Assembly: GCA_016870775.1 (NCBI GenBank)
Contig: VGAK01000005.1
Location: 1 to 64,000, forward strand
DNA: 64,000 nt
Direction: 5' to 3'
Origin: Actinomycetota bacterium
Lineage (GTDB): Bacteria > Actinomycetota > Acidimicrobiia > Acidimicrobiales > Ilumatobacteraceae
Below, piece after piece: positions 22,981-31,084 of the stretch. The position numbers and the translations under genes were made by a program. The number at the start of each line of letters is the position of its first letter. The first letter of the stretch is position 1. The notes beneath the pieces were generated by a model, which had not been told where the DNA came from, searched no databases, and was given only the letters and a program-made list of their open reading frames with translations.

Positions 22981-23769
22981 ATGTCGGCTGTGCCCCGTCT
23001 CCTGGTCGTCGGAGGGGGCAACATGGGAGCCGCCCTCGTGGGGGGACTGGTCGATGGTGGCTGGGATCCCGGGTCGATCTGCGTGGTCGAGATCGATCCC
23101 ACCAAGCGCGAGTCACTCTCGGCGTCACTCGGGGTCGCCGTGTCGGCCGAGATCGTCGCGGCCGAGGGTGCCGTGGTCGCGGTGAAACCCGCCGATGTCG
23201 CCGCAGTGAGTGCCGTGGTTGCGGGATCGGGAACAACCCGAATCGTCTCGATCGCCGCCGGGGTGACGCTGGCCGCGCTCGAGACGGCCGCACCGTCTGC
23301 GCGGATCGTGCGGGCGATGCCGAACACCCCCGCACTCGTCGGCGAGGGCGTGACGGCGATCAGTGCGGGTTCTGCGTGCGACGAGGACGACATGGCATGG
23401 GCCGAGTCGGTGCTCTCCGCCGTGGGCGTGGTGGTCAGGGTGCCCGAATCGCAGATGGACGCGGTGACCGCCGTCGCCGGGTCGGGACCCGGATACCTCT
23501 TTCTCTTCGCCGAAGCCATGCTCACCGCCGCCATCGACGAGGGACTGCCCCCCGACGTGGCCGATGCACTGGTGCGCCAATTGTTCAGGGGGGCGGGCGT
23601 CCTACTCGCGGGTTCGAGTGAGCCACCGGCGGTGCTGCGCGAGCGGGTGACCTCGCCGAACGGCACGACTGCGGCGGGTCTGGCCCGGTTCGAGGCCGCC
23701 GGGCTCCGCGACATCGTGGCGAAGGCCGTGAGGGCCGCGGCCACCCGAAGTCGGGAAATGGGTCGCTGA
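22981..23769 (+). CDS. proC: pyrroline-5-carboxylate reductase
   Basis: NAD(P)H-dependent last step of proline synthesis (262 aa). The N-terminal Rossmann motif is VVGGGNMGAALVGGL; VVAVKPADVAAVSAVV and RAMPNTPALVGEGVTAI follow. The C-terminal dimer domain carries VTAVAGSGPGYLFLFAEAM and the signature LRERVTSPNGTTAAGL. Length is normal for the family. Confidence 0.94.
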   Translation: MSAVPRLLVVGGGNMGAALVGGLVDGGWDPGSICVVEIDPTKRESLSASLGVAVSAEIVAAEGAVVAVKPADVAAVSAVVAGSGTTRIVSIAAGVTLAALETAAPSARIVRAMPNTPALVGEGVTAISAGSACDEDDMAWAESVLSAVGVVVRVPESQMDAVTAVAGSGPGYLFLFAEAMLTAAIDEGLPPDVADALVRQLFRGAGVLLAGSSEPPAVLRERVTSPNGTTAAGLARFEAAGLRDIVAKAVRAAATRSREMGR

Positions 23770-23830
23770 CCGACCCCGCGACAGTCATCCGGGAACGCCG
23801 CGCACACCCGAAATATCGCCACCGGATTTT

Positions 23831-23858
23831 TTGTGTTCCGGGCGGCCCGGGGTAGTTT
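23831..23858 (+). promoter_or_regulatory. promoter (TTGTGT - 16 nt - TAGTTT) for a leader or small RNA
   Basis: TTGTGT (23831-23836) and TAGTTT (23853-23858) are separated by 16 nt. The predicted start near 23865 precedes a GC-rich structured stretch ending at a strong hairpin. Confidence 0.45.
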
Positions 23859-23873
23859 GTGACCCAGGTCACC
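23858..23873. promoter_or_regulatory. CRP/GlxR-like palindrome TGTGA-N6-TCACC
   Basis: The 16-bp sequence matches the CRP consensus TGTGA-N6-TCACA at nine of ten half-site positions. It overlaps the predicted transcription start, a position expected to repress. No CRP homologue is encoded in the window, and the palindrome could instead be an RNA hairpin. Confidence 0.35.
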
Positions 23874-23970
23874 GGGGACGGGAAACCGAACCCGGGAGTC
23901 GCGCCCAGCCAATGGGCTGCGCCGAGAGGGCCGGTGCCGTCGGGGGGTTGGCACCGGCCCTCTTCGTTTC
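23865..23970 (+). ncRNA. candidate structured leader or small RNA ending in an intrinsic terminator
   Basis: The 319-nt gap between proC and the SAM hydrolase gene holds no ORF but has dense secondary structure: CCGGGGACGGG...CCCGGG, then CAGCC-AATG-GGCTG, then a 14-bp terminator-like stem. A promoter lies just upstream. It could be a riboswitch or attenuator for the SAM hydrolase gene, a free small RNA, or only the proC terminator. I could not match it to a known RNA class. The remaining 118 nt (23971-24088) show only the -10 element of the next gene. Confidence 0.35.
23925..23970 (+). terminator. intrinsic terminator-like hairpin
   Basis: AGAGGGCCGGTGCC pairs perfectly with GGCACCGGCCCTCT (14 bp, 11-nt loop containing six G). 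It is followed by TTCGTTTCTC, a weak T-rich tail on the plus strand. Confidence 0.65.
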
Positions 23971-24075
23971 TCACGCCGGGTCTCGCGCTCTCCAGTCACA
24001 CTCGCGTCGTTGGCACTCCTGTCGGGGGCGGTCGCACCGGCAACACTCCACGATTGATCCCCCGCGATCAATCCC

Positions 24076-24081
24076 TAGGGT
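24076..24081 (+). promoter_or_regulatory. -10 element TAGGGT for the SAM hydrolase gene
   Basis: TAGGGT is 7 nt before the ATG at 24089, so the gene can be expressed without the upstream RNA. Confidence 0.45.
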
Positions 24082-24088
24082 TCTCGGC

Positions 24089-24958
24089 ATGCACAACCAC
24101 GTGTCGTTGCTCACCGATTACGGCCTCGGCGACGAGTTCGTCGGTGTCGTGAAGTCGGTGATCGTCGATCTCGCCCCGCACGTGCGCATCACCGACATCA
24201 CGCACGGCATCGCTGCCTTCGATGTGCGCGCCGGTTCACTCGCGCTCGCACGCGCGATCCAGTACGTCCCGGCCGGCATCGTGATCGCCGTCGTCGACCC
24301 GGGTGTCGGGTCGGAGCGCCGCGCGATCGCCGTGGAGGTCGCGGGTGGCCGCGGCATCCTCCTCGGGCCCGACAACGGGCTGCTCGCACCGGCGACGGCG
24401 ATGGCTGGCGGAGCAGAGCGCGCCTTCGTGCTCTCGAACACGGATCTGCACCTGGAGGCGCCCGGTGCCACGTTCGCGGGCCGCGACGTGTTCGCTCCCG
24501 TCGCGGCGCACCTCTGCAACGGTGGCGTCCTCGACGATGTCGGGGAGGAGATCGACACCGCCCTGGTCATGCCGGGCATCGTGCCGGTCGCCAGTCGCGA
24601 GACTCATCCCCGACACGGCGAGGGGCTGCGCTGCGAGGTGACGTGGGTCGACACGTTCGGCAACTGCCAGTTGAACGCCGGCTCCGAGGACATCGAGTCG
24701 TTCGGGTCGCAACTGCGCCTCGTGATCCCCGGCGGCACCGAGGAGGCCGTTCGCAGTGCGCGGATCGCCACCCATTTCGCCGCGATCGGCGACGGCGCGG
24801 TGGGGCTCGTGATCGACTCCTACGGGATGCTGGCAGTCGCAGTCGACCGAGGGTCAGCCGCGGCGCAGTTGTCGCTGGGGGCCGGCGATGCGGTGCTGCT
24901 CTTCGCCGGCGAGGACCGCGGGCCCGATGCTCCGGTGACCCTGCGCACGACTCGCTAG
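24089..24958 (+). CDS. SAM hydroxide adenosyltransferase (DUF62 family)
   Basis: A 289-residue member of the fluorinase/chlorinase/DUF62 superfamily that hydrolyses S-adenosylmethionine to adenosine and methionine. Conserved parts: SLLTDYGLGDEFVGVVKSVI (Asp for ribose binding), ITDITHGIAAFDVRAGSLAL, VVDPGVGSERRAIAV, GPDNGLLAP and the C-terminal domain VTWVDTFGNCQLN. The halogenase-specific loop is not evident, so hydrolase is preferred. Its TAG stop is part of the -10 element of the following small gene. Confidence 0.87.
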   Translation: MHNHVSLLTDYGLGDEFVGVVKSVIVDLAPHVRITDITHGIAAFDVRAGSLALARAIQYVPAGIVIAVVDPGVGSERRAIAVEVAGGRGILLGPDNGLLAPATAMAGGAERAFVLSNTDLHLEAPGATFAGRDVFAPVAAHLCNGGVLDDVGEEIDTALVMPGIVPVASRETHPRHGEGLRCEVTWVDTFGNCQLNAGSEDIESFGSQLRLVIPGGTEEAVRSARIATHFAAIGDGAVGLVIDSYGMLAVAVDRGSAAAQLSLGAGDAVLLFAGEDRGPDAPVTLRTTR

Positions 24959-24961
24959 GGT
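24956..24961 (+). promoter_or_regulatory. -10 element TAGGGT for a tiny membrane-protein gene
   Basis: TAGGGT includes the stop codon of the preceding gene and is 7 nt before the GTG at 24969. Confidence 0.4.
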
Positions 24962-24968
24962 TCCCAAG

Positions 24969-25055
24969 GTGCGTCCCGCAACGACACTCACGATCGGGCT
25001 GCTTCTCCTGGTCATCTTCGGAGCGGGTCTCGTGAGTTTGTTGATGCAGTCCTGA
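24969..25055 (+). CDS. tiny single-pass membrane protein (28 aa)
   Basis: A 28-codon ORF from GTG, encoding RPATTLTIGLLLLVIFGAG and a short end LVSLLMQS. It is one hydrophobic helix with an Arg near the N-terminus. A leaderless promoter signal lies at the proper distance, which makes it more than a chance ORF. Function unknown. Confidence 0.45.
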   Translation: MRPATTLTIGLLLLVIFGAGLVSLLMQS

Positions 25056-25081
25056 GGCGCGGCTGCGGGGGCTGCGGGGGA

Positions 25082-26575
25082 ATGAATGTGAATCTGGCCC
25101 AGATCATCGAGGGACATCCGGCGGACTCGACGGCCCTCATCAGCCGTGGACGCATCACCACCTACGGCGCACTCAGGGACCAGGTCGCGCTCGCCCGCGG
25201 GGCACTCTCCGAACTCGGCGTGGGCAAGGGCGACGTGGTGGTGCTGTTGTGCGGAAACAGCCGGTACTTCGTGGTCGCCTACCTCGCCGCACTCGGACTC
25301 GGCGCGGTGGCGTGCCCCCTGAATCCCACGAGTCCCGCTCCCGAGATCGAAAAGGAGCTCTCGGTCGTGCGACCGAGAGCCGTCGTCATCGAGCCGGCCG
25401 CATTCGACATGTGGCGCCGGATCGACGCCTCGGTGGCCGGCGCGATCGGTGCGGTGATCGCCACCGAGGGACACTCACTCGACGGTGCGCACACCTTCGA
25501 GGAGTTGCCCGGCACCGCACCCGTGCCGATCGTGGAGGTCGATCCCTCCCACCATGCGGTGTACATGTTCACCTCGGGCACGGCCGGGTCGCCGAAGGCC
25601 GCGATCCTCACCCACGGCAACCTCAGCGCGAACATCGACCAAACCAACACGGTGGACCGGATCAGGCCATCCGACGTCGTGTTCGGGGTCCTGCCGATCT
25701 ACCACATCTTCGGACTGAACGTGGTCATCGGGTTGACACTGGCGGTCGGTGGGAGCGTCGTGCTGGTCCAACGCTTCGATCCCGTCTCGGCGATGGAGAC
25801 GATCGCCGAGCGCGCGGTGACGGTGATGCCCGGCGCACCGAGCATGTGGATCGCGCTCGCCCAACTCGACCATCCATCGCGCGACTCCTTCGCGGGTGTG
25901 CGCCTCGCACTGTCGGGCGCCTCCAGGCTGCCCGTGACCACGGCGCAGTCGATGAAGGACCGCTTCGGGCTCGAGATCCGCGAGGGCTACGGCCTGACCG
26001 AGGCGTCCCCCGTGGTGACGAACTCCATCGGCACAGAGTGGTTGCCCGGTTCGGTCGGCACGCCAGTGAAGGATCTGGAACTGCGCGTCGTCGACGAGGA
26101 CGGCGAGGACGTCCTCGTGGGCGACACCGGCGAGATCTGGGTGCGCGGGCCGAACGTGTTCATCGGATACCTCGACGACCCCGAGGCGACAGCGCGCGTG
26201 CTCACGGCCGACGGTTGGTTGCGCACCGGTGACATCGGCGTCATCGACGATGACGGTCATCTCTTCATCGTCGATCGGGCGAAGGACCTGGTCATAGTGT
26301 CGGGTTTCAACGTGTTCCCCGCCGAGGTGGAGGGCGTGATCAACACGCATCCCGATGTGCTCGAGTCGAGCGTGATCGGCACCGCGCATCCCCACACGGG
26401 GGAGTCCGTGCGCGCCTACGTGGTCACCAGGCCCGGTGTGCACCTCGACGAGGACGCGCTCATCGACCACTGCCGATCACGGTTGGCGCGCTACAAGTGC
26501 CCGACGAAGGTGCTCTTCGTCGAGGCACTGCCGCGCAACCTCATCGGCAAGGTCACGCGCTACGCGCTGCGCTGA
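25082..26575 (+). CDS. fatty-acyl-CoA/AMP-forming ligase
   Basis: Member of the adenylate-forming (ANL) superfamily (497 aa), activating a carboxylic acid with ATP and joining it to CoA. Motifs in order: YMFTSGTAGSPKAAILTHGN (ATP phosphate loop), LPIYHIFGLNVVIG, GYGLTEASPVV, WLRTGDIGVIDDDGHLFIVD, RAKDLVIVSGFNVFPAEVE and the C-terminal catalytic Lys in LIGKVTRY. Most like long-chain fatty acid CoA ligases; exact substrate unknown. The stop overlaps the converging membrane-protein gene by 16 bp. Confidence 0.88.
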   Translation: MNVNLAQIIEGHPADSTALISRGRITTYGALRDQVALARGALSELGVGKGDVVVLLCGNSRYFVVAYLAALGLGAVACPLNPTSPAPEIEKELSVVRPRAVVIEPAAFDMWRRIDASVAGAIGAVIATEGHSLDGAHTFEELPGTAPVPIVEVDPSHHAVYMFTSGTAGSPKAAILTHGNLSANIDQTNTVDRIRPSDVVFGVLPIYHIFGLNVVIGLTLAVGGSVVLVQRFDPVSAMETIAERAVTVMPGAPSMWIALAQLDHPSRDSFAGVRLALSGASRLPVTTAQSMKDRFGLEIREGYGLTEASPVVTNSIGTEWLPGSVGTPVKDLELRVVDEDGEDVLVGDTGEIWVRGPNVFIGYLDDPEATARVLTADGWLRTGDIGVIDDDGHLFIVDRAKDLVIVSGFNVFPAEVEGVINTHPDVLESSVIGTAHPHTGESVRAYVVTRPGVHLDEDALIDHCRSRLARYKCPTKVLFVEALPRNLIGKVTRYALR

Positions 26576-27342
26576 CCGGACTCCCGCGGCACCCCGGACG
26601 GCCCGGATGCTGCCGTCGGCCCGGAGCGGACCACGGAGGCGTTGCTCGCCACGACGAATCCCGCGAACAGCACGCTGATCCCGGTGAGGAGCGTGACCGC
26701 GAAGGCGGTGTCCTCGCCGAGACGCCCGGCGAGACTCCCGCTCGCCGACAACGTGGCCGCGCCGAGTGCGATGAGCAGGTTGCCCACCGCGAGCATCCGT
26801 GCGGAGCCGATCGACCGTTTCGCCGAGGTCGTGAGTGCCGGTGTCCCCCCGCGCACGACGCGCCATGCCGACCACGCGGCGCCGGCGAAGATCACGACGG
26901 CGGGGACGGCCGAACCCACGGTGGCGAGGATGCGGGGGAGTGCGTCGAAGACGTCGCGACCCTTGGGCAACCGATCAGGTGCGATCGGTGAGGTCATCGG
27001 TGCGGTGGCCACGACACCGGCGGCGAATCCGGAGAACACGAGCAGGATCCTGGTGGTGATGCGACCCGCGCGCGGACCGGCGAGCAGGTACACGGTGCCG
27101 AGCGCGAGCCAGGGAACGTTGATGATCGCACCGACGGCGAAGAACACCCGGAACGAGGCCGCACTCCATCCGCGCGCCTCGGCCCACCACAACGAGAGTG
27201 CTGCCACGGCGAACAACCCCATCGCGATCGTCCAGGCCAGTTCGTGCGCGCGCCGGCGCCGCAGCCAGCGGTCGAGGGTGGACAAACCGAATGCCACGGC
27301 CACGATTGCCGATGCGGCGGCGAGTGCCGTGTTCAACGTCAC
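26560..27342 (-). CDS. multi-pass membrane protein of unknown function
   Basis: A 260-residue protein with about six or seven hydrophobic helices (for example ALAAASAIVAVAFGLSTL and VPWLALGTVYLLAG). The C-terminal tail is Ser/Gly/Pro-rich. I recognise no family. The GTG at 27342 is chosen because TAGCCT lies 8 nt upstream; the much longer frame to 29994 is a shadow of rex, hemA and hemC. It is divergent from rex. Confidence 0.72.
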   Translation of the reverse strand: MTLNTALAAASAIVAVAFGLSTLDRWLRRRRAHELAWTIAMGLFAVAALSLWWAEARGWSAASFRVFFAVGAIINVPWLALGTVYLLAGPRAGRITTRILLVFSGFAAGVVATAPMTSPIAPDRLPKGRDVFDALPRILATVGSAVPAVVIFAGAAWSAWRVVRGGTPALTTSAKRSIGSARMLAVGNLLIALGAATLSASGSLAGRLGEDTAFAVTLLTGISVLFAGFVVASNASVVRSGPTAASGPSGVPRESGQRSA

Positions 27343-27350
27343 GCTGACCG

Positions 27351-27356
27351 AGGCTA
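27351..27356 (-). promoter_or_regulatory. -10 element TAGCCT for the divergent membrane-protein gene
   Basis: TAGCCT on the minus strand is 8 nt before the GTG at 27342. Confidence 0.45.
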
Positions 27357-27398
27357 CGGGGGAGCCCCGTGGAGCCCGCGAAATCGGGTCGGGGTCAT

Positions 27399-27404
27399 TA
27401 GCCT
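27399..27404 (+). promoter_or_regulatory. -10 element TAGCCT for leaderless rex
   Basis: TAGCCT is 7 nt before the GTG at 27412. Confidence 0.5.
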
Positions 27405-27411
27405 CACCGGG

Positions 27412-28092
27412 GTGCCGGACTCCCCCCGTCGTCGCATTCCCGAGGCCGCCCTCGGTCGGTTGCCGGTGTATCTGCGCATCCTCGGTGATCTCGTGGCGGG
27501 CGACATCGTCCAGGTTTCGAGCGACCAACTCGCCGGGTTCGCCGGCGTGAACGCGGCCAAGGTGCGCAAAGACCTGTCGTACCTCGGCACCTACGGCACG
27601 CGCGGAGTCGGCTACGACGTGCAGTTCCTCGTCTATCAGATCCAGCGCGAGCTCGGCCTCAATCAGTCGTGGCCGGTCGTGATCGTGGGTGCGGGGAACC
27701 TCGGACAGGCGCTCGCGAACTACGCGGGCATCACCGAGCGCGGCTTCCATGTCGTCGGGATCGTCGACAAGGACACCTCCAAGATCGGCACCGTGGTGGG
27801 AGGTGTGCGCGTGCGCCACGCCGACGAACTGCAGGCGATCACCTCCGCCAAGTCGGTGAGCATCGGCATCATCGCGACCCCCGCCCAGCACGCCCAGGAG
27901 GCGGCCGACGCGCTCGTGCGCGTGGGCATCGGCTCGATCATGAATTTTGCACCGACCGTGCTGTCGGTGCCCCGCGAGGTGAACGTGCGCAAGGTCGATC
28001 TCGCGCTCGAGCTGCAGATACTGAGCTACTACGAACAGTGCCGCGCCGATGGTCGGGTCGCGGGCGGAGACGCCGACTCCGTGAGCGCATAG
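27412..28092 (+). CDS. rex: redox-sensing transcriptional repressor Rex
   Basis: NADH-responsive repressor (226 aa) that leaves DNA when NADH/NAD+ rises. The N-terminal winged helix is RLPVYLRILGDLVAGDIVQV and GVNAAKVRKDLSYLGTYGTR. The Rossmann domain carries VVIVGAGNLGQALANYAG and IVDKDTSKIGTVVGGVRV. In actinobacteria Rex genes often precede hemA, as here. It is a natural regulator of the respiratory operons in this window, though I found no clear Rex operator. Confidence 0.94.
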   Translation: MPDSPRRRIPEAALGRLPVYLRILGDLVAGDIVQVSSDQLAGFAGVNAAKVRKDLSYLGTYGTRGVGYDVQFLVYQIQRELGLNQSWPVVIVGAGNLGQALANYAGITERGFHVVGIVDKDTSKIGTVVGGVRVRHADELQAITSAKSVSIGIIATPAQHAQEAADALVRVGIGSIMNFAPTVLSVPREVNVRKVDLALELQILSYYEQCRADGRVAGGDADSVSA

Positions 28093-28095
28093 GGT
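28090..28095 (+). promoter_or_regulatory. -10 element TAGGGT for leaderless hemA
   Basis: TAGGGT overlaps the rex stop codon and is 6 nt before the GTG at 28102, so hemA can be transcribed apart from rex. Confidence 0.45.
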
Positions 28096-28101
28096 CGGAC
28101 C

Positions 28102-29358
28102 GTGTCGATCATCGTCATCGGACTCAACCACCGGACGGCCCCCGTGAGCGTGCTCGAGAAGGTCGCCGTGTCCGAGTCCGCCCTCCCGAAGGCGCTCCAC
28201 GGACTCGTCGCGCGCGACGACATCCGTGAGGCCGTGATCCTGTCCACGTGCAACCGCATCGAGGTCTACGCGGTCGCCGAGAGGTTCCACAACGCGTTCG
28301 CCGACATCCGGGATTTCTTCTGCTCGGCCAGTGGCCTGCCCGCCGATGAGGTGACGCCGCTCCTGTGGAGCCAGCACGAGGAGGACGCGATCACCCATCT
28401 CTTCTCGGTCGCGTCGGGACTCGAGTCCGCTGTGCTCGGCGAGACCGAGATTGTCGGTCAGGTCCGGCTCGCCTGGGAGCGGGCAATGACCGAGGGTGTC
28501 TCGCGCAGCACCCTGAACCTGCTCTTCCGCCACGCACTCGAAACGGGCAAGCGCGTCCGCACCGAGACTGCGATCAGCCGGTCGACGTCGTCGGTCTCGC
28601 ACGCGGCCGTCGAGATGGCCGAGGAGATCGTCGGGTCGCTGAAGGGCTCGAAGGTGCTCGTCGTGGGCGCCGGCGAGATGGGCGAGGGCGTGGCCACCGC
28701 GTTGTCCGGTGCGGGTGCCGGTGTCACCGTGTTGAATCGCACCCCCATCAGGGGAGGGGAGCTCGCCGAGCGCGTCGGGGCCCGGGTCGCCGATTTCACC
28801 GACCTCGGGCGCGAACTGTCGCGCGCCGATGTGGTCGTGGCGTGCACCGGATCGGGTGAACCCATCATCGACGAGGCGATGATGAGAGCGGCGCGCGCAG
28901 GATCTGCGACTCCGCTCCTCGTGGTGGACATCGCGCTCCCGCGCGACGTCGACAGTGCGGTCGGCACGATCGCGGGCGTCACGCTGCGCGATCTCGATGA
29001 CTTGTCGCGCTGGGCAGCGCGCGGGATCGAGCAGCGCCGCGGTGAGGTCGACCAAGTGCGCGGGATCATCGCCGAGGAGACGGAGAGATTCGTGCTCGAG
29101 CAGGCGCAGCGCCAGGCGGCTCCGTTGGTCGCCCAGTTGCGCGAGGCCGCCGAGAAGGTGCGCTCGGCCGAGATGGATCGGTTCGCCGCCCGGCTCGCCG
29201 GCCTCACCGACGAGCAGCGCGAGGTCGTCGAGTCGGTGACGAGGGGCATTGTCGCCAAATTCCTGCACTCGCCGTCGGTGACGTTGCGCGAGGCGGCGGG
29301 CACCCCCCAGGGTGAGCGGCTCGCCGCCGCCATCCGGGACCTCTTCAATGTCGAGTGA
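28102..29358 (+). CDS. hemA: glutamyl-tRNA reductase
   Basis: First step of tetrapyrrole synthesis by the C5 route: NADPH reduction of Glu-tRNA to glutamate-1-semialdehyde (418 aa). Motifs: IGLNHRTAPVSVLEKVAVS, the nucleophilic Cys in ILSTCNRIEVYAV, GETEIVGQVRLAW, the Rossmann LVVGAGEMGEGVATALSGAG, and a C-terminal helical dimerisation domain. First of the hemA-C-D-B-L series. Confidence 0.95.
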   Translation: MSIIVIGLNHRTAPVSVLEKVAVSESALPKALHGLVARDDIREAVILSTCNRIEVYAVAERFHNAFADIRDFFCSASGLPADEVTPLLWSQHEEDAITHLFSVASGLESAVLGETEIVGQVRLAWERAMTEGVSRSTLNLLFRHALETGKRVRTETAISRSTSSVSHAAVEMAEEIVGSLKGSKVLVVGAGEMGEGVATALSGAGAGVTVLNRTPIRGGELAERVGARVADFTDLGRELSRADVVVACTGSGEPIIDEAMMRAARAGSATPLLVVDIALPRDVDSAVGTIAGVTLRDLDDLSRWAARGIEQRRGEVDQVRGIIAEETERFVLEQAQRQAAPLVAQLREAAEKVRSAEMDRFAARLAGLTDEQREVVESVTRGIVAKFLHSPSVTLREAAGTPQGERLAAAIRDLFNVE

Positions 29359-29421
29359 CTCTCCGCATCTCGGGTGACCCGACGCCCCGGGGACCCGCGG
29401 CGGTTTAGTGTCGTGACCGGG

Positions 29422-30306
29422 ATGACCACTCTCCGCATCGCGACGAGATCGAGCGCGCAGGCGCGGACCCAGGCCGAGCAGCTCGGCGCGTCGATCCTCG
29501 CCGCCGCTCCCGGGACCCAGGTCGAGTACCTGTTCGTGGACACGAGCGGCGATCTCGACCGCACGACTCCGCTGCACCAGCTCGGGGGTCAGGGCATCTT
29601 CGTCAAGGAGGTGCAGCGCGCCGTCCTGGAGGGCCGGGCCGATGTCGCGGCGCACTCGGCCAAGGACCTGCCGTCGCGGACCGCAGCGGGACTGGTGATC
29701 GGTGCCTTCACCGAGCGACGTTCGCCCCAGGATGCCCTCGTGGGCTCCCGACTCGGGGATCTCGCACCCGGGGCGACGGTTGCCACCGGATCGGTCAGGC
29801 GCCGCAGCCAGATGGCTCGTCTCCGACCCGATCTCGTGTTCGCCGAGTTGCGCGGCAACATCGCCACGCGCCTCGAGAAGATCCCCGACGGTGGGGCGAT
29901 CGTGATGGCGGTGGCGGCTCTCGAGATCCTGGGACTGACCGACCGCATCGCCGAGGTCCTCGACGTCTCCGTCGCGGTTCCGATGGTGGGCCAAGGGTGC
30001 GTGGCTGCCGAGTGCCGCACCGATGATGCGGCATCAGCGTCGTTGTTGGCCGCGGTCGATCACGCGCCGACGCGACGCGCCCTCGAGTGCGAACGCGCGT
30101 TCCTCGCCGAGCTCGGTGCGGGGTGCTCGCTCCCCGTCGGGGCGCACCTCGGCCCGGACGGGATACTCCGCGCCTACATGGCCGCGATCGACGGCTCGGA
30201 TTCGGTGCAGATCGAGGGTGCCATCGGTTCCGACGACGACCACGTGGTGATCGGTGCGGCCGTGGCGCGCGAGTGCCGCGATCGACTCGCCCACCGGGGG
30301 AGTTGA
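29422..30306 (+). CDS. hemC: porphobilinogen deaminase (hydroxymethylbilane synthase)
   Basis: Joins four porphobilinogens into hydroxymethylbilane (294 aa). It begins TLRIATRSSAQARTQAEQL; LGGQGIFVKEVQRAVLEGRA and AHSAKDLPSRT follow. The dipyrromethane cofactor is carried by the Cys in LGAGCSLPVGAHLG. The ATG at 29422 is chosen by homology; TAGTGT lies 10 nt upstream, a looser version of the leaderless spacing. Confidence 0.95.
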   Translation: MTTLRIATRSSAQARTQAEQLGASILAAAPGTQVEYLFVDTSGDLDRTTPLHQLGGQGIFVKEVQRAVLEGRADVAAHSAKDLPSRTAAGLVIGAFTERRSPQDALVGSRLGDLAPGATVATGSVRRRSQMARLRPDLVFAELRGNIATRLEKIPDGGAIVMAVAALEILGLTDRIAEVLDVSVAVPMVGQGCVAAECRTDDAASASLLAAVDHAPTRRALECERAFLAELGAGCSLPVGAHLGPDGILRAYMAAIDGSDSVQIEGAIGSDDDHVVIGAAVARECRDRLAHRGS

Positions 30307-30309
30307 CGG

Positions 30310-31050
30310 GTGGCTTCCCCCCTGGAGGGTCGCTCGGTGGTGGTCACGCGGTCGGCCGCGCAGAACGCCTCGCTCCGCACCCTGCTCGAGGCCCGGGGTG
30401 CCGTCGTGGTCGAGGTGCCCCTGATCACGATCGCCGAACCAGAGGACGAGGGTCGCGAGCGCGATGCGGTGCTGCAGAGGCTGCACGAGTTCGCCTGGAT
30501 CGTCGTGACATCGCCGAACGGTGCGGAACGACTCGCTCCGTTCATCGATGCCGGCCACGCGGCCGGTGACCACGAGAGCTTTCCGCTGGTGGCCGCCGTC
30601 GGGTCGGCGACGGCGAACACGGTGGGCTCCCCTGTCGCGCTCGTGGCCGAGCCCGCGCGCGCCGACGTGCTCGCCGAGGTCTTTCCCGCCGGGTCGGGTC
30701 GCGTCCTCGTCGTGCAGGGGAGCCTCGCGGACGAGGCACTGTCGCGCGCCATCGAGGACAAGGGGTGGGAGGTGGTGCGCGTCGTCGCATACCGCACCCT
30801 CCACTTGCGACCCGCGCGCGAGGCGATGCTGCCCGCACTGGCCGCCGACGTCCTCCTGCTCGCATCCGGCAGCGCGGCTTCGGCGTGGTTCGACGCCTTC
30901 GGTGCATCCACGCCACCGTTCGTCGTGGCGATCGGACCATCGACTGCGAAGGTGGCGAGGGATCTGGGTCTCGTGCTCTCGGCCGTGGCCGAGGAGCAGA
31001 CGCTCGAATCCCTGATCGGGGCGGCCGAGCGGGTCGTGGACACCCACTGA
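30310..31050 (+). CDS. hemD: uroporphyrinogen-III synthase
   Basis: Cyclises hydroxymethylbilane to uroporphyrinogen III (246 aa). The family is weakly conserved; LEGRSVVVTRSAAQNASL, the VVTSPNGAERL segment and the C-terminal FVVAIGPSTAKVARDLGL fit. GTG start 3 nt after the hemC stop, in the expected place in the operon. Confidence 0.88.
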   Translation: MASPLEGRSVVVTRSAAQNASLRTLLEARGAVVVEVPLITIAEPEDEGRERDAVLQRLHEFAWIVVTSPNGAERLAPFIDAGHAAGDHESFPLVAAVGSATANTVGSPVALVAEPARADVLAEVFPAGSGRVLVVQGSLADEALSRAIEDKGWEVVRVVAYRTLHLRPAREAMLPALAADVLLLASGSAASAWFDAFGASTPPFVVAIGPSTAKVARDLGLVLSAVAEEQTLESLIGAAERVVDTH

Positions 31051-31071
31051 CCGCCGCGCGGATCGTGCCAA

Positions 31072-31077
31072 TAGCAT
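31072..31077 (+). promoter_or_regulatory. -10 element TAGCAT for leaderless hemB
   Basis: TAGCAT is 7 nt before the ATG at 31085. Confidence 0.45.
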
Positions 31078-31084
31078 CGTTTGC

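Noticed and set aside
23924-23970. 6C RNA on the minus strand, because the hairpin loop reads CCCCCC there
   Set aside because: 6C RNAs have two C-loop hairpins; only one is present, and the promoter and T-rich tail favour the plus strand.
23860-23970. Known riboswitch (c-di-AMP, SAM, cobalamin, glycine)
   Set aside because: I compared from memory the core motifs of these classes and none fits in order; left as an unclassified candidate.
26560-29994. 1144-codon minus-strand ORF
   Set aside because: Only the last 260 codons (26560-27342) look like a real membrane protein; the rest is the antisense of rex, hemA and hemC.
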